A stretch of DNA of 59,300 bases from Acidobacteriota bacterium (GTDB lineage Bacteria > Acidobacteriota > Terriglobia > Terriglobales > Acidobacteriaceae), in NCBI GenBank assembly GCA_021813745.1, contig JAKAJO010000042.1, positions 1-59,300 of the forward strand, in the 5' to 3' direction. Numbering within the stretch: position 1 is the first letter of the stretch; each line of letters starts with the position of its first letter. The position numbers and the translations under genes are program-made. Under the pieces are notes generated by a model, which made no database searches, was not told the DNA's origin, and saw only the letters and a list, made by a program, of their open reading frames with translations. Positions 14,238 to 23,009 of the stretch are shown piece after piece.

Positions 14238-16580
14238 ATGAGGCGCCGCAAACAGGCGCCCGTGTCTTGCGATAGCATCCATGATGTGCCTGGCCTGGAA
14301 ACCCCAGTGAAATACGTGCGCGGCGTGGGACCGCGCGTGGCGGAGATGCTTGCAGCCAAGGGCATCGAGACCGCCGAAGACCTGCTGTACCATTTTCCAT
14401 TTCGCTATGAAGACCGCCAGAACCCGCGCAGCCTGGATGAGCTGAAGCCGGGCGAGACGGCAAGCGTGATCGCGGAGGTCCGCGGGGCTGCGCTGTTGCG
14501 GACGCGGCGCATGCCGCTGTTTGAACTGACGCTGGGGCAAGGGCGGCTGGCGCTGAAATGTCTCTGGTTCAATGCACGTTATCTGGAGGGGAAGTTTCAT
14601 GCCGGGCAGACGGTGGCTGTCTTCGGCAAGGTGGAACCTTCGCGCTCTTCGAGCAATTTAAAGATGATTCAACCGCAGTGGGAGTTGCTGCCTGACGCGA
14701 GCGATGACGCGGAGACTCGGCTGCTGGAAGTGGGGCGGATTACGCCGGTGTACGAGTCGCTTGGAGGGAGCCGTCTGGCATCGCGGTGGCAAAGAAGGAC
14801 GATTTTCAACCTGTTGGAGAGCGTGCGTGGGGCAGTGCCAGAGTGCCTTCCACAAGCGCTGCGGGAGCGGCTGGGATTGCCGGAACGGGAGCGGGCGCTG
14901 CGCGAGGTGCATTTTCCCCCGGAAGGGACGGGGGCGGCGGAGCTGCAGGCGTGGGAGACACCGGCACACAAACGGCTGATCTTTGAAGAGCTGTTTTTTC
15001 TGGAACTGGGGTTGGAACTGAAGCGGCGGCGTATGCGGGAACGGGCCGGCATCGGGTTTGAGACATCGGACAAGGTGCGGGAGGCGCTGCGCGAGGTGTT
15101 GCCGTTTCATCCCACGACGGCGCAGAAGCGGGTACTGCGCGAGATTGTGGATGACATGCGTAGGCCGAGCCCTATGCGGCGGCTGCTGCAGGGAGATGTG
15201 GGTTCTGGCAAGACGATAGTGGCGCTGCAGGCGATGCTGGTGGCGATGGAGAACGGCTACCAGGCGGCGCTGATGGCGCCGACGGAGATTCTGGCGACGC
15301 AGCATTTTCTGGCAGCGCGGAAGCTTCTGGAGCGGTCGTCGCGGCGGTACAAGGTGGTGTTGCTGACGGGCTCGCTGGATGAGGAGCGGAAGCGGATCAA
15401 TCGAGGGCAGATTCTGCGAGGTGAGGCGCAGCTGATAATCGGCACGCACGCACTGATTGAGGAGAAGGTGGAGTTCGACCGGCTGGGGCTGATTGTGGTG
15501 GATGAGCAGCACCGCTTTGGCGTGATGCAGCGCTTCAAGCTGATGAAGAAGCCGCGGGCGGACGGCAGCGACATGCTGGAGCCCGATGTGCTGGTGATGA
15601 CGGCGACGCCGATTCCGCGGACGCTGGCGCTTTCGCTTTATGGCGATCTGGATGTGAGCGTGCTGGATGAGCTTCCGCCGGGTCGGACGCCGATTGTGAC
15701 GCGACGTGTGGCGGACGAGCGGGCCGATGAGGTGTGGGAGTTTGTGCGCAAGCAGGTGGGGCAGGGACGGCAAGCATATATCGTCTATCCGGTGATTGAG
15801 GGCGCGCGGGAGGATGAGCCGGAGTTGGATTTTCCGCGAGATGAGGACGCGGAGAAGATGACTGAGACTGCACCGGCGCGCAAGGCGGCAGGGCGCAAGA
15901 GCAAGACCGGCGAGCTGTTTGCGGAGGTGGCGCAGGGGGCCAAACCGGCGACGAAGTCGGGGTTGAAGTCGGCGGTGGAGATGTATGAGCGGTTGCGCGT
16001 GGGGCCGATGGCGGGGTTGCGCGTGGGGCTGCTGCATGGACGGCTGAGCGCGGATGAGAAGGAAGTGATCATGCGTCGCTTCCAGCGCGGCGAGATCAAC
16101 GTGCTGGTGGCGACGACGGTGATTGAAGTGGGCGTGGACGTGCCGAATGCGACGGTGATGGTGGTGGAGCACGCGGAGCGCTTTGGACTGGCGCAACTGC
16201 ACCAGTTGCGCGGGCGCGTGGGGCGCGGCGCGGCGAAGAGCTATTGCATCCTGATGACGGGCAAGCGGATTTCCGAGGTAGGCGAGGAACGGCTGAACGC
16301 AATGGTGCGGACGCAGGACGGGTTCGAGTTGGCGGAACTCGACCTGGCAATTCGCGGGCCGGGCGAGTTTTTCGGGACGCGGCAGGCGGGTCTGCCAGAT
16401 TTCAAGGTCGCGAATTTACTGCGCGACCGCAAGCTCCTGGAGTTGGCGAAGCTGGAGGCGGCGAGCCTTGCGAATGCGCGGCAGGAAGAGGCTGAGGGAA
16501 CCGAAGCCGAGCGGGCACAGGTCTGGAAGCGGTTGAGAGAAGCGTGGCAGCGGCGCTACGGGCTGGTGGAGGCGGGATAG
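14238..16580 (+). CDS. recG: ATP-dependent DNA helicase RecG
   Basis: 780 residues. RecG drives branch migration and regresses stalled replication forks. The N-terminal helix-hairpin motif VRGVGPRVAEMLAAKGI precedes the OB-fold wedge (residues 80-170), then the helicase core: Walker A GDVGSGKT, DEQH in VVDEQHRFGVMQR, MTATPIPRTLAL, and the C-terminal lobe with TTVIEVGVDVPNATVMVVEHAERFG split over motif V and QLRGRVGRG as motif VI. A charged insert of about 60 residues (roughly 520-580, rich in E, D, K and A) interrupts the second lobe compared with E. coli RecG (693 residues). The exact start is uncertain; the ATG at 14238 has a GAGAG close by. Confidence 0.95.
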   Translation: MRRRKQAPVSCDSIHDVPGLETPVKYVRGVGPRVAEMLAAKGIETAEDLLYHFPFRYEDRQNPRSLDELKPGETASVIAEVRGAALLRTRRMPLFELTLGQGRLALKCLWFNARYLEGKFHAGQTVAVFGKVEPSRSSSNLKMIQPQWELLPDASDDAETRLLEVGRITPVYESLGGSRLASRWQRRTIFNLLESVRGAVPECLPQALRERLGLPERERALREVHFPPEGTGAAELQAWETPAHKRLIFEELFFLELGLELKRRRMRERAGIGFETSDKVREALREVLPFHPTTAQKRVLREIVDDMRRPSPMRRLLQGDVGSGKTIVALQAMLVAMENGYQAALMAPTEILATQHFLAARKLLERSSRRYKVVLLTGSLDEERKRINRGQILRGEAQLIIGTHALIEEKVEFDRLGLIVVDEQHRFGVMQRFKLMKKPRADGSDMLEPDVLVMTATPIPRTLALSLYGDLDVSVLDELPPGRTPIVTRRVADERADEVWEFVRKQVGQGRQAYIVYPVIEGAREDEPELDFPRDEDAEKMTETAPARKAAGRKSKTGELFAEVAQGAKPATKSGLKSAVEMYERLRVGPMAGLRVGLLHGRLSADEKEVIMRRFQRGEINVLVATTVIEVGVDVPNATVMVVEHAERFGLAQLHQLRGRVGRGAAKSYCILMTGKRISEVGEERLNAMVRTQDGFELAELDLAIRGPGEFFGTRQAGLPDFKVANLLRDRKLLELAKLEAASLANARQEEAEGTEAERAQVWKRLREAWQRRYGLVEAG

Positions 16581-16612
16581 GTCGCGTGCAGAGGCGAGAT
16601 GAAGAACTCAGG

Positions 16613-16651
16613 GCCCCATTCTCGCCGTTTGGTTGTCGATGAGAATGGGGC
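16613..16651 (+). terminator. Hairpin terminator after recG
   Basis: GCCCCATTCTC and GAGAATGGGGC form a perfect 11-bp stem around a 17-base loop, beginning 32 bases after the recG stop. The tail is only weakly T-rich. It could also stop leftward transcription from the DUF2062 gene. Confidence 0.6.
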
Positions 16652-16713
16652 TTCCTGGGCCCGCATTGTAATTGCCGTACTCTAGTTAGTTTTATTTATG
16701 TAAGCTTGTAGAC

Positions 16714-17166
16714 TTAGTCGCCTGCCTGTGGCGCAAGTACGGGAATGCGGCGCAACACGAGAGTCAATGCAATAGTCAACATGGCAACAGCCGGTGCTGC
16801 GAAGACCAGCCACGCACCGAGGGCGTGCAGCGCCAGACTGCCCGAAGTAAGCACCAGCTTCAAAGGCGCATCGTGGAGTGGCGTTGTAAGCGATGGAGAT
16901 CCAAAGATCCTGCTGCCGATCCGGACGAACGGAAGCACGAGCGCAAGCTGCGCCGGCATGGCCGCGTAGTTTGCCGCTTGCATGGCGGGCAGATTGAGCC
17001 GTAGCGCCACCGCAATGAGCAGGCAGAGAGCAGTTGGAATCCCGATCACGGGCAGGCATCCAATCGCGAATCCAAGAGCTAGAGTCAAGGCGAGCCGGCG
17101 AGGAGAAATCCCTTGCCTGAGCCAACCTCGCACGCGGTTCTCGAAAGCGCTGCTCCATCGGGTCAT
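16714..17166 (-). CDS. DUF2062 membrane protein
   Basis: A 150-residue protein with the DUF2062 pattern: an amphipathic start, then GISPRRLALTLALGFAIGCL followed by PVIGIPTALCLLIAVALRLN, and a second hydrophobic hairpin near the C-terminus, giving about four membrane segments. Function unknown; similar proteins often sit near glycosyltransferases or cell-envelope genes. Two adjacent ATG codons (17169 and 17166) follow GAGGGG, and the second has the better spacing. It is 212 bases downstream of udk and probably separately transcribed. Confidence 0.75.
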   Translation of the reverse strand: MTRWSSAFENRVRGWLRQGISPRRLALTLALGFAIGCLPVIGIPTALCLLIAVALRLNLPAMQAANYAAMPAQLALVLPFVRIGSRIFGSPSLTTPLHDAPLKLVLTSGSLALHALGAWLVFAAPAVAMLTIALTLVLRRIPVLAPQAGD

Positions 17167-17378
17167 CATTCCCCTCACCTTACCGGTATGAGTTCTATCG
17201 GCAGGTGGATTTGATTTGAAAATCCTGTGAAAGTACCAAAAGCAACAACTGAGGGGAGCATAGTGCCAATTGGGGATGGATAGCTGTCCCACGATGGCTT
17301 CGACGGCATTCCCCAAAAGTGTTAGCAAGGCATCTGATTGCGCAAAGGAGGCCCGCGTTGGGCGGGAATAAAAAGGCT

Positions 17379-18044
17379 CTAATGCCGCAGTAGGCCGCGG
17401 TCGCGGAGGGCGGCGAGGACTTGCTCGACCTTCCAGTCGAGGGCCTCGGTGCCGTCGATGGAGAGGTCAGCGTGCGCGGCCGAGGGGCGTACGTAGCACA
17501 GGCAGGCGGGGCGGACTGTAGTTTCGTACTGCTGACGAACGGACTCGACGGTGCGACCACGCTCTTCGGTATCGCGGCGCAGGCGGCGGTCAAAGCAGAC
17601 GGCGTCGGGCGTATCGACGTAGATGCGCAGGTGATAGAGCGGGAGCAGTTCCCGGAAGTAGAGAGCGAAGAGGCCCTCGACAAGCAGAAATGCACCAGGA
17701 ATGATGGTTTCTGATTTGTCTTGGATGCGGCAGTGGCACGAGAAGTCGTAGAACGGCCGCTCGATGGCGCGACCGCATGCAAGTTCGGCGACGTGCGCGG
17801 TGAGCAGTGGGCTCTCAATCAAACTAGGGTCGTCGAAGTTCTGGACCGCGCGCTCTCCTAGAGATAGGTGACTCAGGTCGCGGTAGTAGTTATCGAGCGG
17901 AAAGGTGATGCCTTTCAGCGTGCGTGCAAGTTCCGAGGCAAGCGTGGTCTTTCCCGAGCCTGAGGCTCCGGCGATGCCAAGCACAACAGGTGGAAAGGGC
18001 AGACGCGCAGCGGTGGGCGCAGTGATTGGATCATCACCCCTCAA
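17379..18044 (-). CDS. udk: Uridine kinase family protein
   Basis: A 221-residue P-loop kinase that phosphorylates uridine or cytidine with ATP or GTP. It has GIAGASGSGKTTLASELA near residue 25, PLDNYYRDLSHL as the nucleoside-binding loop, NFDDPSLIESPLL, a basic substrate-side segment RRDTEERGRT and VEGLFALYF, all in Udk order. It starts with TTG at 18044, whose last two bases form the TGA stop of punA (TTGA overlap), and GGAAG lies 7 bases upstream, so translation is coupled. The context is nucleoside salvage. Phosphoribulokinase-like enzymes share this fold, but length and motifs favour Udk. Confidence 0.85.
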   Translation of the reverse strand: MRGDDPITAPTAARLPFPPVVLGIAGASGSGKTTLASELARTLKGITFPLDNYYRDLSHLSLGERAVQNFDDPSLIESPLLTAHVAELACGRAIERPFYDFSCHCRIQDKSETIIPGAFLLVEGLFALYFRELLPLYHLRIYVDTPDAVCFDRRLRRDTEERGRTVESVRQQYETTVRPACLCYVRPSAAHADLSIDGTEALDWKVEQVLAALRDRGLLRH

Positions 18045-18922
18045 AGGTTTGCTTCCAGCAGGGCGGTGATGCCAGGGGCGAGCTGTTCCAGCAGCCGTCG
18101 CAAGCGCGAGCGGACAAGCTGACCCGTCTTGAATACCTCTTCGTGGCTGAGCGGTGTGGGGCTTAGGCCGGCTGCCTGGTTCGTGACGCAGGAAATCGCG
18201 AGTACCTCCATGCCCATGTGGCGGGCGACGATGGTTTCGGGCACGGTGGACATGCCGACCAGCGTAGCGCCGAGGGTTCGGAAGGCCCGGATTTCCGCAG
18301 GTGTCTCAAAGCTGGGACCGCTGACAGCCATGTAGATGCCTTCGCGAAGGTCAAATCCTTCGGTCGCGGCGATGTCCTTTGCGAGCCCGCGAATCCAGGG
18401 TGAGTAGGGTTCAGACATATCGAAGAAACGCAAACCGGCGCCGCGTCGAAAGGCGAATCGCGGCTCGTTTGGGCCGACAACGGGGTTCCAACCCATCATG
18501 TTGATGTGGTCAGTAAGCATAACGAGATCGCCGAGTTTGTACTCTTCCGAAATAGCTCCAGCGGCATTGGTCAGCACCACGGCGCCAATGCCCATTGCGC
18601 CGAGGACTCGCAGCGGAAAGGTGACTTGCTGGGGTGAGTAACCCTCGTAGAAGTGGACGCGGCCCTGCATGACAAGGACAGGCGAGCCACCCATGAGTCC
18701 GGCGACAATTCGGCCGGAGTGACCCTGCACAGTCGACTGAGGAAAATGAGGAATATCGGCGTAGGGGATGAATACTGGTTCGGTGACGCCTTCGGCTGCA
18801 TCACCGAGGCCGGACCCAAGAACCATGCCGACGCGCGGCTTGAAAGTGCCGAGTCTACTGCGCAAATATGCTGAAGCTTCCTGCACCTGTTCGTAGTAGC
18901 TAATGGAGTTTGCCTCGCTCAT
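18041..18922 (-). CDS. punA: Purine nucleoside phosphorylase (trimeric type I)
   Basis: 293 residues. It cleaves purine nucleosides with phosphate to base and ribose-1-phosphate. Motifs in order: MVLGSGLGDAAEGV (phosphate loop), HSGRIVAGLMGG, GRVHFYEGYSPQQVTFPLR, LTNAAGAI, SGPSFETPAEIRAFR, GMSTVPETIVARHMGMEV and SCVTNQAAGLS. This is the PunA/mammalian-PNP class rather than hexameric DeoD. Unlike most homologues it has TNAAGAI where TNAAGGI is usual. It is the first gene of a two-gene unit with udk. Confidence 0.93.
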   Translation of the reverse strand: MSEANSISYYEQVQEASAYLRSRLGTFKPRVGMVLGSGLGDAAEGVTEPVFIPYADIPHFPQSTVQGHSGRIVAGLMGGSPVLVMQGRVHFYEGYSPQQVTFPLRVLGAMGIGAVVLTNAAGAISEEYKLGDLVMLTDHINMMGWNPVVGPNEPRFAFRRGAGLRFFDMSEPYSPWIRGLAKDIAATEGFDLREGIYMAVSGPSFETPAEIRAFRTLGATLVGMSTVPETIVARHMGMEVLAISCVTNQAAGLSPTPLSHEEVFKTGQLVRSRLRRLLEQLAPGITALLEANL

Positions 18923-19027
18923 TCTTTCAAAATTTTACAAGGGCGCAGAGCGGTGGTGCAGTGCCACCTTTGTGCAGGATGAGAGGATAGAGGAGCTGAG
19001 GAACGCGATGGCGAGGCGGATGGCTGG

Positions 19028-19321
19028 ATGAAGCAGATCGTGGCGGTGATCTTCGGGCTTGGGCTGATTGGCAATGCGCTGCTGTTTGTGCCGCAGGCGC
19101 TGGCGGTGTGGCGCAAGAAGAGCAGCGAGGGGATCTCGCTGGTGACTTTTGGCGGGTTCAACATTCTGCAGGCGCTGGGCGTGGTGCACGGGCTGTATCA
19201 GAACGACTGGTCGCTGGTGATTGGGCTGGGAGCGAGTTTTGTCACGTGCGGCACGGTGACGGGACTTACGATTCTGTATCGCGCGCGCGAGCGGCGGCTG
19301 GGGAAGCAGGCTGCCGGCTGA
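19028..19321 (+). CDS. SemiSWEET / PQ-loop small membrane transporter
   Basis: A 97-residue protein with three hydrophobic helices and one PQ-loop motif (FVPQALAVWRKKSSEGISLV), the mark of bacterial SemiSWEETs, which dimerise to form a sugar-permeable channel. The first 25 residues form TM1, the PQ motif starts at its end, and TM2 and TM3 follow with short loops. The last 56 bases overlap the end of the opposing MFS gene. The substrate is not deducible. Only a weak ribosome-binding site precedes the ATG. Confidence 0.85.
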   Translation: MKQIVAVIFGLGLIGNALLFVPQALAVWRKKSSEGISLVTFGGFNILQALGVVHGLYQNDWSLVIGLGASFVTCGTVTGLTILYRARERRLGKQAAG

Positions 19322-20585
19322 GCAGCAGCATGAGCCCGGCTGAGAGCGCGAGCATGGCCGCGACGGCATAGAGGCCGCCCGCGTAGCTGCCGGCGCGGTC
19401 CTTGAACCAACCGATGAGATAGGGGCCGAGGAATCCGCCGAGGTTGCCGATGGAGTTGATGGCCGCAATGCCGGCGGCGGCGCCTGCCCCGGAGAGAAAC
19501 AACGATGGCATGGCCCAGAGCGGACCTTTGGCGGCGCTGATGCCGAGATTGGCGACCGTGAGCGCGAGCAGGATGCCCGCGAGCGTGTGGGTATGGGCCG
19601 ACCAGAGAAATCCAGCACAACCGGCGAGACAGGGCAGAACGACATGCCAGGTGCGCTCCTGCGTGCGGTCGGAGTGGCGGGCCCAGAGGATCATGGGAAG
19701 AATCGCAACGAGCGCGGGCGCTCCGGTGGCGAGGCCGGTGGCAAGAGGTGTGAGGCCGAAGGGATGCAGCAGGAGCGGCGTCCAGATGCCGAGGGTGTAA
19801 AGACCGGCTGAAGTGCCCAGGTAGATGCAGGCGAGGAGGAGCACGCGCGGGTTGGCGAGCGCGGCGAGGGCGCCGGCGGTGTGGTGCGGGCGGTGGCCGG
19901 TGGCGGTGCTTTCGGCATCGAGTGTAGCGATGAGCCATTCGCGCTCCTCGGGCTGGAGCCAGCGAGCGTCGGTGGGCTTGTCGGTGAGGATGCGCAGAAC
20001 GAGCAGGCCGAGCAGGATGGCCGGCAGGCCCTCGAGCAGATAGAGCCATTGCCAACTGCTGAGGCCCGCGAAGGGATGCAGCTCAAGAATGGCGCCGGAG
20101 ATAGGCGAGCCGATGGCGGTGGAGAGCGGCGCGGCGGTGAGGAACGCGGCGGCGGCGAAGGCGCGATGCCGGGCAGGGAACCAGAGGCTGAGATAGAGAA
20201 TGATGCCGGGAAAGAAGCCGGCCTCTGCCGCGCCGAGGAGGAAACGCAGCAGGTAGAAGCTGTGCGGGCCGGTGACAAAAGCGGATGCGGCGGAGACCAG
20301 TCCCCAGGTGAGCATGAGGCGCGCGATCCAGAGCCGGGCGCCGACGCGGTAGAGGATCAGGTTTGAGGGGACTTCAAAAAGAAAGTAGCTGACGAAGAAG
20401 AGGCCGCTGCCGAGGCCGAAGATGGCGGATGTGAGGCCGATGGCGCGGTTCATGCCGAGCGCGGCGAAGCCTACGTTGACGCGGTCAAGAAAGCTGACGA
20501 AGTAGAGGAGCATCACGAAGGGAAGAATGCGGCGGCGCAGCTTACCGATGACGCGAGCTTCCGTGGTGGCATTGAGGGGTTTCAT
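19266..20585 (-). CDS. MFS transporter, anion:cation symporter (tartrate/organic acid) type
   Basis: 439 residues with twelve predicted membrane helices. The N-terminal FLDRVNVGFAALGM segment and FLLGAAEAGFFPGIILYLS (motif after TM4) are typical of the ACS family that includes tartrate, phthalate and glucarate transporters. It starts 22 bases after ttuC, so the pair probably takes up and oxidises tartrate or malate. Its 3' end overlaps the convergent SemiSWEET gene by 56 bases. The frame is open far upstream, but the sequence there belongs to ttuC in another frame; the ATG at 20585 precedes the first recognisable family residues. Confidence 0.88.
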   Translation of the reverse strand: MKPLNATTEARVIGKLRRRILPFVMLLYFVSFLDRVNVGFAALGMNRAIGLTSAIFGLGSGLFFVSYFLFEVPSNLILYRVGARLWIARLMLTWGLVSAASAFVTGPHSFYLLRFLLGAAEAGFFPGIILYLSLWFPARHRAFAAAAFLTAAPLSTAIGSPISGAILELHPFAGLSSWQWLYLLEGLPAILLGLLVLRILTDKPTDARWLQPEEREWLIATLDAESTATGHRPHHTAGALAALANPRVLLLACIYLGTSAGLYTLGIWTPLLLHPFGLTPLATGLATGAPALVAILPMILWARHSDRTQERTWHVVLPCLAGCAGFLWSAHTHTLAGILLALTVANLGISAAKGPLWAMPSLFLSGAGAAAGIAAINSIGNLGGFLGPYLIGWFKDRAGSYAGGLYAVAAMLALSAGLMLLLSRQPASPAAARARDTES

Positions 20586-20607
20586 GCGGCGGGTCGCGCT
20601 CAAGCGC

Positions 20608-21699
20608 TCAGGCGTGCGCCGCGTGCGGCTTGGCGGCGGCAATCTGCGCGCAGACGGCCTGCGTGACGGCTGCAGTGGTGGCGTTGCCTCCGAGGTCGCG
20701 CGTGTGCAGGCTGGGGTTGGCCGTGACCTGCTCGATGGCCTGCATGAGTTGCTGAGCGGCGGCGGGCTCGCCCAGATGCTCGAGCATGAGCACGATGGAC
20801 CAGAAGGTGCCGATGGGGTTGGCGAGGCCCTTGCCCATGATGTCGAAGGCCGAGCCGTGAATGGGTTCGAACATGGAGGGCGTGACGCGTTCGGGGTTGA
20901 GATTGGCGGTGGGCGCGATGCCGAGGCTGCCGGCGAGGGCGGCGGCGAGGTCGCTGAGGATGTCAGCGTGGAGGTTGGTGGCCACGATGGTGTCGAGCGA
21001 TGCGGGCCGGTTGACCATGCGCGCGGTGGCGGCGTCGACGAGTTCCTTGTCCCAGGTGACGGTGGGGAATTCGGCGGCGATCTGCGCGGCGATTTCGTCC
21101 CACATGACCATGGCGTGGCGCTGCGCGTTGCTCTTGGTGATGACGGTGAGCAGACGGCGCGGGCGCGACGCGGCCAGACGGAATGCAAAGCGAAGGATGC
21201 GCTCGACGCCGGCGCGGGTCATGAGCGAGAGATCAGTGGCGACTTCGAGGGGTTGTCCCTGATGGGCGCGGCCGCCGACGCCTGAGTACTCGCCCTCGCT
21301 GTTTTCGCGCACGATGACCCAGTTGAGGTCTTCGGGCTTGCAGTGGCGCAGGGGCGATTCGATTCCAGGGAGAATGCGCGTGGGGCGGATGTTGGCGTAC
21401 TGATCGAGGCCCTGGCAGATTTTGAGGCGCAGTCCCCAGAGGGTGATGTGGTCGGGAATGGCGGGGTCGCCCGCGGAGCCGAAGAGGATGGCGTCGTGCT
21501 TACGGAGGGTGTCGAGGCCGCCGGCGGGCATCATGAGGCCGTGACGGCGGTAGTAGTCGCCGCCCCAGTCGAAGTGCTCGAAGTCAAAGCGGAGATCGGA
21601 ATGCGCGGCGGCGAGGGCTTCGAGGACCGTGCGGCCTGCGGGAATGACTTCTTTGCCGATGCCATCGCCGGGCACGAGTGCGATGCGGTGCGTCTTCAT
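20608..21699 (-). CDS. ttuC: Tartrate/D-malate dehydrogenase (isocitrate/isopropylmalate dehydrogenase family)
   Basis: A 363-residue NAD-dependent beta-decarboxylating dehydrogenase. It has VPGDGIGKEVIPAG at the start, the substrate-site pattern VRENSEGEYSGVGGRAHQG typical of tartrate/D-malate dehydrogenases (leuB proteins differ here), ITKSNAQRHAMVMWDEIA with the catalytic Lys, ATNLHADILSDLAAALAGS for metal binding, and EPIHGSAFDIMGKGLANPIG. The ATG has a strong GGAGG 7 bases upstream. It sits between nupC (37 bases upstream) and an organic-acid transporter, which supports tartrate or malate as substrate rather than isopropylmalate. Confidence 0.88.
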   Translation of the reverse strand: MKTHRIALVPGDGIGKEVIPAGRTVLEALAAAHSDLRFDFEHFDWGGDYYRRHGLMMPAGGLDTLRKHDAILFGSAGDPAIPDHITLWGLRLKICQGLDQYANIRPTRILPGIESPLRHCKPEDLNWVIVRENSEGEYSGVGGRAHQGQPLEVATDLSLMTRAGVERILRFAFRLAASRPRRLLTVITKSNAQRHAMVMWDEIAAQIAAEFPTVTWDKELVDAATARMVNRPASLDTIVATNLHADILSDLAAALAGSLGIAPTANLNPERVTPSMFEPIHGSAFDIMGKGLANPIGTFWSIVLMLEHLGEPAAAQQLMQAIEQVTANPSLHTRDLGGNATTAAVTQAVCAQIAAAKPHAAHA

Positions 21700-21736
21700 G
21701 GGGTGCCTCCTTTGCGTGGCGATGTTGGTGCTGCCG

Positions 21737-22969
21737 TTATCCGAGAAAGATGCCGGCGATGGATGCGGAGATGAGGTTGGCCATGGTGCCGGCGAGCATG
21801 GCGCGGACGCCGAGACGGGCAAGGTCGTTTCGGCGCTCGGGGACCAGCGCGCCGATGCCGCCAATCTGCATGCCGATGGAACCGAGGTTGGCGAAGCCGC
21901 ACAGCGCGAAGGTTGCGATGGTGAAGGAGCGCGGCGAGAGGGCTGCCTTTTGCGCGCCGAGGGCGATGTAGGCAATGACCTCGTTGAGCGCCATGCGCGT
22001 GCCGAGCAGATTGCCGATGATGCCGCAGTCGCGCCATGGCACGCCGATGAGCCATGCGACCGGGGCAAAGAGGAAGCCGAGAATCTGGCCGAGGCTGCCC
22101 GGCACCCAGTGGAAGCCGGCATGCATGTGGACCCATCCAAGCAGGCTGTCGAGAAGCGCGACGAGCGCGAGAAAACTGATGAGCATGATGGCCACGTTCA
22201 TGGCGAGCTTGCCGCCGTCGATGGTGCCGCGGGCGATGGCGCCGATGAGGTTTTCGTCTTTGTGCTCTTCCTGCTCGGGGATGATGACGCGGCCCTCGGT
22301 GGCGGGAACTCCGGTTTCAGGCACGAGCATTTTGGAGATGAGGATGGTGCCGGGCGAGGTCATGATGACGGCGGCGAGCAGATGGCGTGCGGCGACGCCC
22401 TGCGCGATGTACATGGCCATGATGCCACCGGAGACATGGGCCATACCGCTGGTCATGATGGTCATGAGCTCGCTGCGCGTGGCGCCGGAGAGAAACGGTC
22501 GGATAGTGAGGGGGGCTTCGGTCTGGCCCATGAAGATCGAGGCGGCGACGTTCATGCTTTCGGCGCCGGAGATGCGCATGGTCTTGAGCATGATCCAAGC
22601 GAGGCCGCGAATGACAATCTGCATGACGCCGATGTGATAAAGCACGGCGAAGAAGGCGGAGATGAAGATGATGGTGGGCAGGACCTGGAAGGCAAAGACG
22701 GAGCCGATGGAGGTGTTGGGCGTGCCGAGCGCGCCGAAGAGGACTTTGGTGCCTGCGGCGGTGGAGGCGAGCATGCTGTTGACGACATCGCCGGCCCAGG
22801 CCATGGCGCGCTGGCCGTAATCGAAGCGAAGGACAATGAAGGCGAAAATGAGCTGGAGGCCGATGCCCCAGGCGACAGTGCGCCAGCGGATGTGTTTGCG
22901 GTCCGTGGAGCCAAGCCATGCCGCGGCAAGTACGGCCAGGATTCCGAGCACACCAGTGAATCGTTGCAA
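21737..22969 (-). CDS. nupC: Concentrative nucleoside transporter NupC
   Basis: A 410-residue CNT-family nucleoside:cation symporter. Family segments include FAFQVLPTIIFISAFFAVLY, GQTEAPLTIRPFL, MTSGMAHVSGGIMAMYIAQG, LISKMLVPETG and GFANLGSIGMQIGGIGALVPERR, which line the substrate and sodium sites. The start is a TTG at 22969 with GGAGG 7 bases before it; a GTG six codons later is the alternative. It lies 40 bases after deoA, so imported pyrimidine nucleosides can be deaminated (cdd) and phosphorolysed (deoA) by products of the same operon. Confidence 0.93.
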   Translation of the reverse strand: MQRFTGVLGILAVLAAAWLGSTDRKHIRWRTVAWGIGLQLIFAFIVLRFDYGQRAMAWAGDVVNSMLASTAAGTKVLFGALGTPNTSIGSVFAFQVLPTIIFISAFFAVLYHIGVMQIVIRGLAWIMLKTMRISGAESMNVAASIFMGQTEAPLTIRPFLSGATRSELMTIMTSGMAHVSGGIMAMYIAQGVAARHLLAAVIMTSPGTILISKMLVPETGVPATEGRVIIPEQEEHKDENLIGAIARGTIDGGKLAMNVAIMLISFLALVALLDSLLGWVHMHAGFHWVPGSLGQILGFLFAPVAWLIGVPWRDCGIIGNLLGTRMALNEVIAYIALGAQKAALSPRSFTIATFALCGFANLGSIGMQIGGIGALVPERRNDLARLGVRAMLAGTMANLISASIAGIFLG

Positions 22970-23009
22970 AACTGGCCCTCCTACGGAGCGATGCTGAGCT
23001 GCTTTCTCA

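Noticed and set aside
14658..16202. Leftward reading frame opposite recG
   Set aside because: His/Arg/Leu-rich antisense translation; RecG motifs are complete on the plus strand.
16652..16713. AT-rich stretch after the recG terminator as a tRNA or small RNA gene
   Set aside because: No cloverleaf, promoter or conserved structure is visible.
17352..17366. CCCGC/GCGGG hairpin as a terminator of udk
   Set aside because: Only 5 bp, and the T-rich part precedes rather than follows it on the minus strand.
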